DNA of 64,000 bases. Source: Isoetes taiwanensis. Taxonomy: Eukaryota; Streptophyta; Lycopodiopsida; Isoetales; Isoetaceae. The stretch's first letter is position 1; every line of letters begins with the position of its first letter. The notes under the pieces are model-generated. The model made no database searches, was not told the origin of the DNA, and saw only the letters and a program-made list of their open reading frames with translations. Where the stretch lies: positions 3,720,001 through 3,784,000 of the forward strand of contig JAJEKV010000064.1 in NCBI GenBank assembly GCA_021234155.1, read 5' to 3'. Positions 55,475 to 64,000 of this stretch are shown in pieces. A program made the position numbers and the translations under genes.

Positions 55475-55757
55475 GTTTACCACCACAGGATGCAACAAAA
55501 AAAGCAGAAGCAGCTGGAAAAAAAGCTACCAAGATAACATCTAAGAAAATTAAAAGAATAACAGGTCCTATTATATCTGCAAGATGGGATTTCTTTGAGG
55601 CAATGAGGGGCCTTGGCACTTTAGGAAGCACATGGATAGGTGGACTTCGAGCAGAAAAAAGACTTGGTCGAGTAGGATACTTCATAGGCAGCCATTTTGG
55701 AAGTTGGTTAAGATCCTGCTCAAGCAAGCCATCATACTCTCATAAATCAAAAAGATT
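55475..55757 (+). pseudogene. Unidentified coding-like fragment
   Basis: A plus frame reads GLPPQDATKKAEAAGKKATK, then RITGPIISARWDFFEAMRGL and AEKRLGRVGYFIGSHFGSWL. Composition and pattern are protein-like (basic linker, then Gly/aromatic-rich). A TAG stop precedes it near 55473. I do not recognise the family. Probably a fragment of a host gene. Confidence 0.3.
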
Positions 55758-56757
55758 CTTATAGCTCTGAAGTTCCAGCAGTTAATCAAGTTCATCTTCT
55801 TTGAAAATGTCATCTCGTTATTGCACATTGTAGCTTCTAAAAATCGGAGATGTCCATGCTTATCTGTGTAGCATATATTTTTCAATTGAGATAAAGGAGA
55901 TCAAAGATGTCTTGATATTATCGACCCTAATACGTCAAGCTTCATCAAGAAGATGGAATCCCGGATACTTGCTGCCATACTTTACTACACATTCTGGTGC
56001 AAGCCTAATGATTTCAGATTAATGTATCAATTCAAAACCCAAGAACCAACTTACAGCCAGTAGAGGAAGCAGCCACAAAAACAAAAAAAAAGCATTACAC
56101 AAAACAAAAAAAAGCCCACCTGCTTGATCAATCACAGTGCAGTAAGTGTGCTGGCGCCGCTCGTTCCTCAGCTACAGAGGCATCTCTAACCTGTTCAAAA
56201 ATCTACTGTAAAACCGGACAAAAAAAATCTTCATGCACTTACCATTACATACAAAAACACCTACCTGAAAAGCTAGAATGCAGCAAGCCTCCAGTGTCAA
56301 TATGCCCAGCTCCTTCCTCGGCTACAGAGGTTTATGGAAACCTGAGAAATAAATTCACCAACTCAGTTTTATGCAAGATCCGGCCGAGCTTCATTGCAAG
56401 CTTCTTGGGTTTTGCCATCGCTTTACCTGCAGCTCCACTCACCTTAAGATTCCAAGCCAGGGTAGTGCGCTCCTAGTATGCCGATGACGGATCTGCTTGA
56501 GGCGCAACAAAGCCGAGCTGAGCAAAAATTCGTAGTAAGCTGAGAAACCGAAATGCTTCCTCCATCTAAATTCCATCATTCAATGCTGGCGGGCCTGTTC
56601 AAAAACCAGGAATTTAATTTCGTCAACTTGGATCCCCGAGGGGGGAAGTTGGATGCCGGAGGGGGAGCCGCAAGATGAAGGGAACGCCGCATGCGGCGTT
56701 ACATGCGGCGTTCCATGGCACGCACCCCAACACCCTCCAAAAATAAGAAAGAAGATT
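55758..56757. other. No gene; one GC-rich palindromic patch
   Basis: Mostly non-coding. At about 56688-56716 GAACGCCGCATGCGGCGTT is followed by ACATGCGGCGTTC, giving alternative strong hairpins just outside the gypsy fragment. Confidence 0.45.
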
Positions 56758-57153
56758 TTTGAGGGTTTCCCTCTCCTTATCTGTTCTTGCTTCCTTGCAC
56801 AAGCTTGCCCACACTTCCTTGAAGTCTGCATCTGATGGCAAGAATTCTTCGATCTTCTTACCAAAGTCGCTGGAGAGCGTCGAAATTGCATTGCAGTGCA
56901 CTTTTGTTGTCAAAGGATGCCTTGAAAGCGCATCTACTACCACATTGAGCTTCCCCGGCTTATAGACTATATCAAAGTCATACTCTTCGAGGAACTCCAT
57001 CCACCTTCACTGCCTCAGATTGAGATGCGGTTGCGTGAACACATATTGGAGACTCTGATGGTTTGTGTCCAACTGGAACTTCCTCCCCAACAGGTAGTGC
57101 CTCCAAATTCTTAGTGCTCTGACAACTGCAAGCAATTCTTGGTCGTGCGTCGG
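56758..57153 (-). CDS. Ty3/gypsy RNase H C-terminal part (fossil)
   Basis: The minus strand encodes [40 protein letters not shown] and [20 protein letters not shown] with ALSRH, the typical end of gypsy RNase H. It degrades the RNA strand during reverse transcription. The two RNase H parts flank the MITE. Confidence 0.8.
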
Positions 57154-57709
57154 CATTAGAGGAAATTTGAGATCTCATTTCATCCCCATAAGAATCCTCC
57201 AATGGAATGGCTACCCTCTATTAACTGCAATTAATGCAGCACCAACAACTTCATTACTGTTGTTTTTCCCCCATAACTTTTGATCCACTTGTCAAAATGT
57301 TGCGGCGTTTGTTGCATTAGATGCGGAATGAAAAGATCTTTCCAATGATATATGGTTATGATGTATTTCAATATGGTCTTATACATTAACCTTTAAAAAA
57401 ATATGATTTTTTGCTTATTTCTTATATATTTATATCATAAAAGATGTATGAATGGGTTATCACTAGATAGATCTTGTGAAGACGAACCCATTGCTACAAA
57501 AAGTTTTTGAATCGGAGTTCTGGATCAAAAGTTATAATGAAAAAATGATTCTACAGAAGTTAGTTGCAGCTGCATTAATTACAGGCTGCCACATAATACT
57601 GGAATGAGATATACTGGAGCTCTTCTCTTATTGGACAGTTTAAAAAGCTGACATGGCATTTTAAGCATCCCTTAATGGGACAAAATGTGATCTCATTTTT
57701 CCTCTAATG
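57154..57709. mobile_element. MITE (~556 bp) inserted in gypsy RNase H
   Basis: Inverted ends of ~30 bp, CATTAGAGGAAATTTGAGAT on the left and a near-perfect complement ending TTTCCTCTAATG on the right, bound AT-rich non-coding DNA. The borders allow a TA target duplication, as in Tc1/mariner-type (Stowaway-like) MITEs. The interior also has an inverted CTGCAATTAATGCAGC/GCTGCATTAATTACAG pair. Confidence 0.75.
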
Positions 57710-57766
57710 GTAGCGCGTTTCGGCGTCGTTCATCTTCCTGGAGTCGTAGGTTACTACCCGCTCTTC

Positions 57767-58570
57767 CTACATGAGCACTGCACCTGTGGCAATCTTACTC
57801 GCGTCTGTCGCCACAAGCTTGTCCTTCTCCGGGTCTGGCAGGGTCAAGATGGGGGCGGTTGTCAAAGCTTCCTTCAACAATTCAAACCCTGCTTGGGCTT
57901 TCTTGTGCCAATGATCCGCCCAATCCTTCACTTTTTCCGCCCGTGTCAAATCTGTTAGCGGGGCCGCTATCTTTGCAAAGTTCTTCACAAACTTCCTGTA
58001 ATACCCTGCTAGGCCAAGAAAGCTTCTGACCTCATGGACATTCTTTGGTGCCGGCCACTGTATGACTGCTTCAATCTTGGCAGGATCCGTCGAAATTCCC
58101 TCCGATGATATCACATGACCCAGGTATTCCACCTTCTCCATTGCGAAGTGGCACTTTGATAACTTGGCGTACAACTGGTGCCTCCTTAGCTTCTCAAGCA
58201 CTCTCTTTAGGTGTAGTACGTGCTCTTCAAGGGATCTGCTATACACCAGAATATCGTCAAAGAATACTATCACAAAAGTATCCAAGAACTCCCTGAAGAT
58301 GTCGTTCATGAGCCTCATGAACGTTGTTGGGGCCTTTGATAAACCAAATGGCATTACTGTGAACTCGTAATGCCCATACCTGGTCCTGAAAGCCGTTTTG
58401 TGGATGTCTTCTTCCTTGATCCTTATCTGATGATAGCCCGACCTTAGGTCAATTTTGGAGAAGACTTTTGCCCCTTGGAGCTGATCCATCAAGTCGTCCG
58501 ATCTGGGGAGCGCATACTTATTCTTGATGGTGTGCTTGTTCAACTGCCTGTAATCTATGCACATCCTCAA
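57767..58570 (-). CDS. Ty3/gypsy reverse transcriptase (fossil)
   Basis: The 267-codon frame covers [60 protein letters not shown], catalytic [31 protein letters not shown], then the connection region [20 protein letters not shown] and the start of RNase H ([16 protein letters not shown], with the DAS motif). Closely similar to the left-edge copy. Confidence 0.9.
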   Translation of the reverse strand: MRMCIDYRQLNKHTIKNKYALPRSDDLMDQLQGAKVFSKIDLRSGYHQIRIKEEDIHKTAFRTRYGHYEFTVMPFGLSKAPTTFMRLMNDIFREFLDTFVIVFFDDILVYSRSLEEHVLHLKRVLEKLRRHQLYAKLSKCHFAMEKVEYLGHVISSEGISTDPAKIEAVIQWPAPKNVHEVRSFLGLAGYYRKFVKNFAKIAAPLTDLTRAEKVKDWADHWHKKAQAGFELLKEALTTAPILTLPDPEKDKLVATDASKIATGAVLM

Positions 58571-58697
58571 GCTGCCATCTTCTTCACAAAAAGAATGGGT
58601 GCCCCAAATGGTGAGACGCTAGGTCTAATGAAGCCTAGGTTGAGCAACTCCTGCAATTGCTTCTTTAGCTCCGTCAGCTCCTGCGTCGTCATTCTAT

Positions 58698-61500
58698 AAT
58701 TCAATGGCCACGTACTGTTTGTTTCATATAAGCTCCATATGTCAGAGACTCCTTAATGCTGCTTAATGTAGTACTACCTCCTGCGGATATCCATCATGTT
58801 CAAGCAACAACTTTGCAAGAGTTCCAATTTTGTTAATCCACCATTCTGGTGTTCTGAAGGTATTTTCGTATCTTTGACAGTATAACTAGCAGTGGTCTCT
58901 CATGTGTTGGGTTTTGAGTTTTTTATTTGCTAGATCTGCTTTTGTTTTACCAGTTTTAGCAACTTTTACTCTGTAGGGCCTATAGGCATTGGAGCATGTT
59001 GGGCAATCGTTTGAGCATGTTGAATATGTTAGCCACGTTTTCAGTCCCAGGTACACTCAACATCGATTTTACAAGAGGAACAAATTGAAAGAATGTTACT
59101 GCGATGCAAAAGGTGCCAAGGTGCAGTTGTCATTTTTTATCGATCACTAAAATTCTGTAAGCAACAAATCTACACACAGAGTTGCTGCATCTCCTTCATC
59201 TCCAATAATTTAAAAACTTCTCTGAGTAGACTGTTGCTTCTTTTACCATGTAACCCATTAACTTATACAGTCTATATATGTAGTGTCTCTATCAAGCAGC
59301 TTGCTTATTATTAATATGGGCATGCCTTTCAACCAGAATGCACATGTAATGTGTGCATGAGCATGTGGGGAAGAAGGAATTTTTGCGAAACAATGAAGTG
59401 GAGCATGTTTGCCAGATGAGTTGCCCTTGGAATGAATTTGCGAGGACTTATCAAACTCATGTGCTCAAACTGTTGTAATGCAGAGGATTCCTGACCTGCA
59501 TGTTCTATGTGTAAGAGACACATCTTCAACAATGATTATGAAAATTGTACCAGAATTTATGTAATGTAAACAAATTCTGTCTTAAAGGAGCGTCTGTAAG
59601 GTAGGCCTAAGCATTTCTATCTTCTTGCAGAATGATTTTCCTTATCCTTCATCTTTTTATTTCAGTTTTGCAGTGGGAACCATTTTTCATTTCGATTTTG
59701 CAGTGGGAGATTGGGCATTATTGTAATATCGGCCCATCACTTCAGATAGATTTGCAGAGGTGATTTTTCTTCCAGATGATTGCTTCCCTTTTTGTACAGA
59801 TTTTTGAGCTTGAGTTTAGAGTTTAGGGGCATGTTTATTATTTTAGCATAGTTATATTTATCACCTGGTTAACCATCTCTTTCTTTGCTGCAAGTATAAC
59901 AGATTGAGGTTCTTTTGTGCATTTCGTGCAGCAGACATGGCAGCCCAAAACCCAGGCTTTAGGTTTACTACCCCAAAGTGCATGTTTAACAAGCAATCAG
60001 TTTCTGGCCTGCATTTTGGCAAATTCAAAGTAAAAAGATTTTGAGGTTCCAATGCAAGCAGATTTGCAGAGGGAGGTTGTGCATTTTGTTTCTAGAGGTA
60101 CTTTGTACATTTCATTTCATCCCGTTCTCTGATGTCTTTTATCTTTCCAATCCACGACAGCATATGTTGTCAGCAGCATCAGCATCACGAACTTTGAAGG
60201 TTGCAAATGAATCTACAAGGTGATATTCTAAGCAGCATTAGGTTCATGCATAAGTATCTTCTGCCCCGTCCTCTAAGTATTTTATGTTTATAGAGAGATT
60301 TAACACCAAGAATTTTGTATCCTTTCTCTTTCAGTTGCATTTTTGCGAAGGCAAGGAGGTAGAGAGTATGCTAAAGGACCATGTCAAGTATTTCTGCTAA
60401 GAAGGCAGAGATTCGGATGCATAACTTCTGGTAGTATCTGTGCTCCATAATCCCTGCAAAGAAGTTTCTATATTTAAGTGCATTGTTTTTTCTTTTAATT
60501 GTTGCATTTTTTTGCAGTTATAGATGAGTTATAGTATATGAATGTGGTGCAGAGGGATTCTTATCGATACATGCCTTCCAGCCATAGGAGATGTCATTTT
60601 TATAGTTCCCTCTAGGTAATGATTTGATTTTCTTGAGATAATTTGCCTGCAGGCATCAATTACTAGGGATGGAATGGCCAGAATAAAGTTTTTGCACTAC
60701 ATTGGAATACATGAGATCATGACATGAACTATCTTTGGCCCTACTTTAAACATGTTTCTGCAATTTATAACTGTTGTGGATTTTGAAACAAAGCATGTCA
60801 CATTTAAATCCTGAAGTTTATCTTCTTACATCTAACATGACTGCTTAATAGTTCATGTAATAGCTCATTACAATTTGCTAATTAAAGAGACAAAAGTTAT
60901 CTTATTTGGCTAATATTTATCTGACACAAGTTGGAGCCCTGGATACCAATGGGAAAAGCCACAAAAGTGATACATAAGCCTTTCACATGCATAAAAAAGG
61001 TACGAGCATCTAAGATTCTATTCCAGAAGGAGATGACAAAGCAGAAAGTATAGAAAGAAATACAATAACAGGTTGCGCGTTCACTCTGTTCGTCGAGATG
61101 CTTAAGATGTTGAGGATTACAGAATAGGGGACATAGTGCATTGACAACGAACTTATGGGTGCCGTGTTCTGCAAGCAGGCCGTACTCAGGTCTTTCACTC
61201 AATCTCATTGTTCACTAGATGATATTTATGTTTTGGGGCAAGTTTTTAATAAGTAAAATGAAATGCTTCAGAGAGCTTGCTTTGAGCGACGAGATTTTCG
61301 AACTTTATTAGCGATGTAGATGGCTTGCTTCAGAGCAACCGAGGGGTCATGCAATATCAGTTTTGCGTTCTATATGGTCCGAGAATTCTTGGCTGAAAAT
61401 ATTTACGATTGAATTTTTTGTCTGCTATTATGAATTGTTATTAGATGTTTTGATTGATGCATGTGTGTCATTGTAAAAAGAGTATTTTTGGAGGGACTCT
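58698..61500. other. No gene recognised
   Basis: T-rich, intron-like DNA with repeated TTTGCAGTGGGA motifs near 59660-59710. I can support no coding region or RNA gene. Confidence 0.4.
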
Positions 61501-61544
61501 TTCCCTTAGGTGCAACATTCACTCCTATTTTCATTTTATGAACC

Positions 61545-62186
61545 TTGCCATCAACAAAGAAACAAAAAAATCATTGCCTCTGCACAAGTGATGCCTCCGT
61601 ACAGACACTAGATACAGAATTACAGCCACAGAAGAAACATTGTGTTGAAGCAGAAGTGCAGACATTGGAAAGGGAACATGTTGAGGTGGGCGTACAGACA
61701 TCTCCACAATCCCAAGGGGACCAGGAGTCGCAGGGCCGCGCTAGCAGACAGGAGCAGGCTACCTCAATATCTTCTGTTACTAGGAGCCTGAACTTGCGTA
61801 TTATAGGGGTTGCAGAGGCAGAAGATGATGCCCTTTCTGATATGGATGCTGCTTTGCATTTTTTCACTGATGTCATGCATGTGAAGGCTGGTGGAGTTGT
61901 CTCCGCTACTAGGGTGGGAGCGGCAAGACCTGATCGTCCTCGCCATCTTTTGGTTCGGTTTCAAGACACTCTTAGCCGCTTACATGTTCTTCAGCATGGA
62001 AACCATCTCAGAGGGACTAGTTTCTCAGTACAGGAGGACCTCTCCCCTCTTCAATTGTGTAACCGTAAGGAGGAGCTCTGCAAGGTGAGGGCAGCCCGCC
62101 TGCAAAAGAAATGGGCAGTGTATAGGGGAGGCGCAGCAATTATTCTAGATCAATGGCCTTCCAATCCTTGGACTGGCTATGTCTAG
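61545..62186 (+). CDS. LINE ORF1-type RNA-binding protein
   Basis: About 213 codons. The N-terminus has repeated ETQT-like heptads (VQTLDTELQPQKKHC, VEAEVQTLEREHVEVGVQTS). The C-terminal half reads LNLRIIGVAEAEDDALSDMD, RPRHLLVRFQDTLSRLHVLQ, HLRGTSFSVQEDLSPLQLCN and LQKKWAVYRGGAAIIL. This matches the L1 ORF1p layout: an RRM with IxGVxE, RPR.LLV.F, then G....V.EDLS.......R..L and a final KxAxxR..II-like strand. ORF1p binds LINE RNA. The frame lacks an upstream ATG after a TGA at 61539, so the 5' end is truncated. No RT follows, only a short 3' UTR with a pentanucleotide tail. Confidence 0.7.
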   Translation: MPSTKKQKNHCLCTSDASVQTLDTELQPQKKHCVEAEVQTLEREHVEVGVQTSPQSQGDQESQGRASRQEQATSISSVTRSLNLRIIGVAEAEDDALSDMDAALHFFTDVMHVKAGGVVSATRVGAARPDRPRHLLVRFQDTLSRLHVLQHGNHLRGTSFSVQEDLSPLQLCNRKEELCKVRAARLQKKWAVYRGGAAIILDQWPSNPWTGYV

Positions 62187-62363
62187 ATAATTTTAGAAGC
62201 ATAAGTTTACCACTAGAATTAGCATTATCTTCTCTTATTCTAAGTAGCCTTTTAATATTTGGTTATTGTGTTTGGTGATGGGGCCTAGTCCCCAGGTTTT
62301 AGATGGGCTGTTGCCCTTGCATGTGCCGTCCCATAACCCGTTGGGTTCCCGTGGACGTAAAAA

Positions 62364-62388
62364 ATCATCTTATCTTATCTTATCTTAC
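62364..62388 (+). repeat. (ATCTT)n tail
   Basis: Four to five pentanucleotide units directly after the LINE 3' UTR, parallel to the (TTCTA)n tail of the LINE at 53 kb. Confidence 0.9.
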
Positions 62389-63804
62389 ACTAGAGGGTGA
62401 AACAAAAGTAATTTTGTACTTTACAATCCTAGGGTTCTTGGATTCATTTAGAATCATATAGAACTTGCAATTTTACCTACTTGAAAGGCGTAAAAATATG
62501 GGACTTCTAACACAACTTCTATTCGTAAAGGATTCAATTAACATGAAATTTAGTATTTACTACTAAGAACATCACATTGACAACAATAAAGAAACACAAT
62601 TACAAGTCCCAAGTGTTAGAACCCAAAAAATGCTTTTCAAGGTTGGCGTGACAAAAATGTCTATTTGAAATTATTTAAGCCTTCGTAATGACTTTTTAGG
62701 TTTCTAATAAGTTGACCTATTTATCTCTTGCCACGCAACAATAAGATCGTTGTTAATAATGTAAGAGTTTCCTCTTTTGGTAATACACAAAATCAGTAGC
62801 ACCATTGTTCACTAAGTCCTCCAAAAGCATTGTATAGCCCATTGAGAAATTATATGGCAAATTATTATTTGCTCGAAAATATCCTATAACTGTTTGAGAA
62901 AGCGACATTTTTGTACATTGCAAACTGCTTTGGAGGACGTTGTTAGAGGTATGTTGCATGGTTGAATAGGTTGTTCCTTGCAATTGAATAGGTTGTTCCT
63001 TGCAATTGGGAGCAACGACTCAAAAAAAGAAAATCACATATTTTTTAGAAAGAGCAACACACAACTGTATAAGCGCAACAACACAACTGAGGTATAACTC
63101 CAAAAAATTACTTATATTCCAAATTGGGCCACACCACTTTATGTAGGTTATCTAACACCATAACCATTAAACTCTAATATTTACTCTGTAACCATTAACA
63201 CATCATTGAGCACGTGTTTTCAAAGATTCTTTCAAGCTTTTGCCTCTTATGTTTTAAGCAGAATGTCCAAGGATATTTGTAGGTTTACAACATCAAAGTC
63301 AACCCGGTTCACGAAATTCGAGTATGCACCTATAATGCCACCAAATATGGTATCATTTGCCATGACACACACCTCTACGAATATTGGAAGCCTGTATAGA
63401 TACACATGCATACATAGACCCCACATCACATGATTTGTATTAAAAGATCATCTCCAACACGATGCTTGCATGTAGCAATAGCAACAACAACGCATTTCAT
63501 GCATGTATACAACACCACACTTCAATTACCATCATGGTGAGTACCCATTACATCCACCACGTCTTATGATTCCATGACACTTACAGTTGTACAATCACTT
63601 TCAAATATGGCATTTATAGCCCAGTACCACTACCATTGTCTCACAGTTGCACTTCGTTGCATCATATAAAAGACCAATTTTCTATGCATTTCACTTGCAA
63701 ATCGTGTGACTATCCGTTAAGTCTACACACACCATTAAATCTACCTATTCCATTCTATCCCATGTAGGCTTGCATCACCATCTGCCTATCCATGTGCCCA
63801 CCAC
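62389..63804. other. No gene recognised
   Basis: AT-rich. A minus frame at 62753-62983 lacks recognisable character. ATAGGTTGTTCCTTGCAATTG is tandemly repeated near 62969-63007. Confidence 0.4.
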
Positions 63805-63828
63805 GACTAATGCCCGGCATCGCCGGGC
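63805..63828 (-). mobile_element. Possible second Helitron-like terminus
   Basis: GACTAATGCCCGGCATCGCCGGGC has the same plan as 25743-25771 (GACTAG, short spacer, GCCCAGCGTTGCTGGGC). The hairpin is perfect, but the CTRR end is not canonical and the spacer is short. The element would extend beyond the right window edge. Confidence 0.3.
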
Positions 63829-64000
63829 ACACGTTCCTGTTACATTTATAACTCTTTATTATATCTATAAATTCCACTTTGTGTGCCCACAACTAATGCA
63901 AAGGTGTTGTGCAACCATCGTGTTTCTGTAATTTATTTGCATATGAAACCAGTTAAATTGAATTGTATTGAAATGGTGCAAATCGTCAAGCAGAACGCGA

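Larger units (their letters stand above)
56758..58697 (-). mobile_element. Second Ty3/gypsy pol fragment (RT-RNase H), carrying a MITE
   Basis: The minus strand carries RT (57767-58570 and beyond to 58697) and an RNase H region (56758-57153). The two are separated by a 556-bp MITE. The fragment begins abruptly at 58697 inside the pre-RT region that is also found at about 710 in the left copy. It is closely similar to the 1-760 block. A few breaks are present. No LTR was seen. Fossil. Confidence 0.9.
61540..62388 (+). mobile_element. ORF1-only LINE copy with (ATCTT)n tail
   Basis: ORF1 is followed by ~180 bp of 3' UTR (AGTCCCCAGGTTTTAG, GTGCCGTCCCATAACCC) and four to five ATCTT units ending at 62388. 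The RT-encoding ORF2 is missing. This fits an internally deleted, non-autonomous derivative resembling half-L1 elements. No clear target duplication was found. Confidence 0.6.

Noticed and set aside
55398-55727. 109-codon hydrophobic minus-strand frame
   Set aside because: The plus strand has the more protein-like sequence here; the minus frame is its shadow.

Overview
The window reads as intergenic DNA from a large plant nuclear genome: nested retroelements, CACTA-type DNA transposons, a Helitron-like end and broken pieces of host genes. The host fragments (PLS-type pentatricopeptide repeats, a sideroflexin exon) and the plant-style Ty3/gypsy and CACTA parts point to a land plant. A fern or other non-seed plant is my guess, at low confidence. 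I see no gene that looks whole and host-functional, no rRNA and no CRISPR array.

Region 1 (1-24.9 kb) is read here as one large minus-strand LTR retroelement that runs off the left edge. From right to left it has a 1.4 kb LTR (23477-24877), an initiator-Met-type primer binding site, two hairpin repeats, a TATA box, an ORF starting with the exact histone H3 tail MARTKQTAR, a histone H3 fold (5109-5480), two more hairpins, a second TATA box, a 399-codon accessory ORF (3085-4284), then gag, protease and reverse transcriptase (1-2737). The H3-like gene is interrupted by a ~16.6 kb insertion (about 5738-22322). Its two ends carry inverted matches and many GTGGTT-type subterminal repeats, as in CACTA (En/Spm) elements. 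Inside lie a TNP-like exon, a 19-bp minisatellite, an LTR remnant, a foldback element and 7.8 kb of strongly A-rich DNA.

Region 2 (24.9-38.6 kb) holds fragments of unrelated host genes: a decayed PPR gene, an unidentified gene remnant, one sideroflexin exon, a second PPR remnant and unknown exons. A Helitron-like 3' terminus lies at 25.74 kb. A SINE-like unit sits at 37.85 kb.

Region 3 (38.6-45.8 kb) holds a second, diverged accessory-gene cluster, also on the minus strand. It has a third ORF (45.2-45.8 kb), a homologue of the 399-codon ORF (43.2-44.3 kb) and a second H3-like gene (39.0-39.6 kb, with upstream parts at 41.9-42.7 kb). These are separated by short palindromes of the type GCACCGTGGCTACGGTGC. 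A 2.2 kb non-autonomous LTR element is nested in the H3-like gene, and a CACTA end cuts the third ORF.

Region 4 (45.8-64 kb) contains CACTA subterminal repeats, several minisatellites, a 5'-truncated LINE with a pentanucleotide tail, a second gypsy pol fragment carrying a MITE, a LINE ORF1-only copy with another pentanucleotide tail, and long stretches without recognisable genes.

The most notable signal is the pair of H3-like, element-borne genes. Each is linked to the same unknown partner protein and to gene-separating hairpins.
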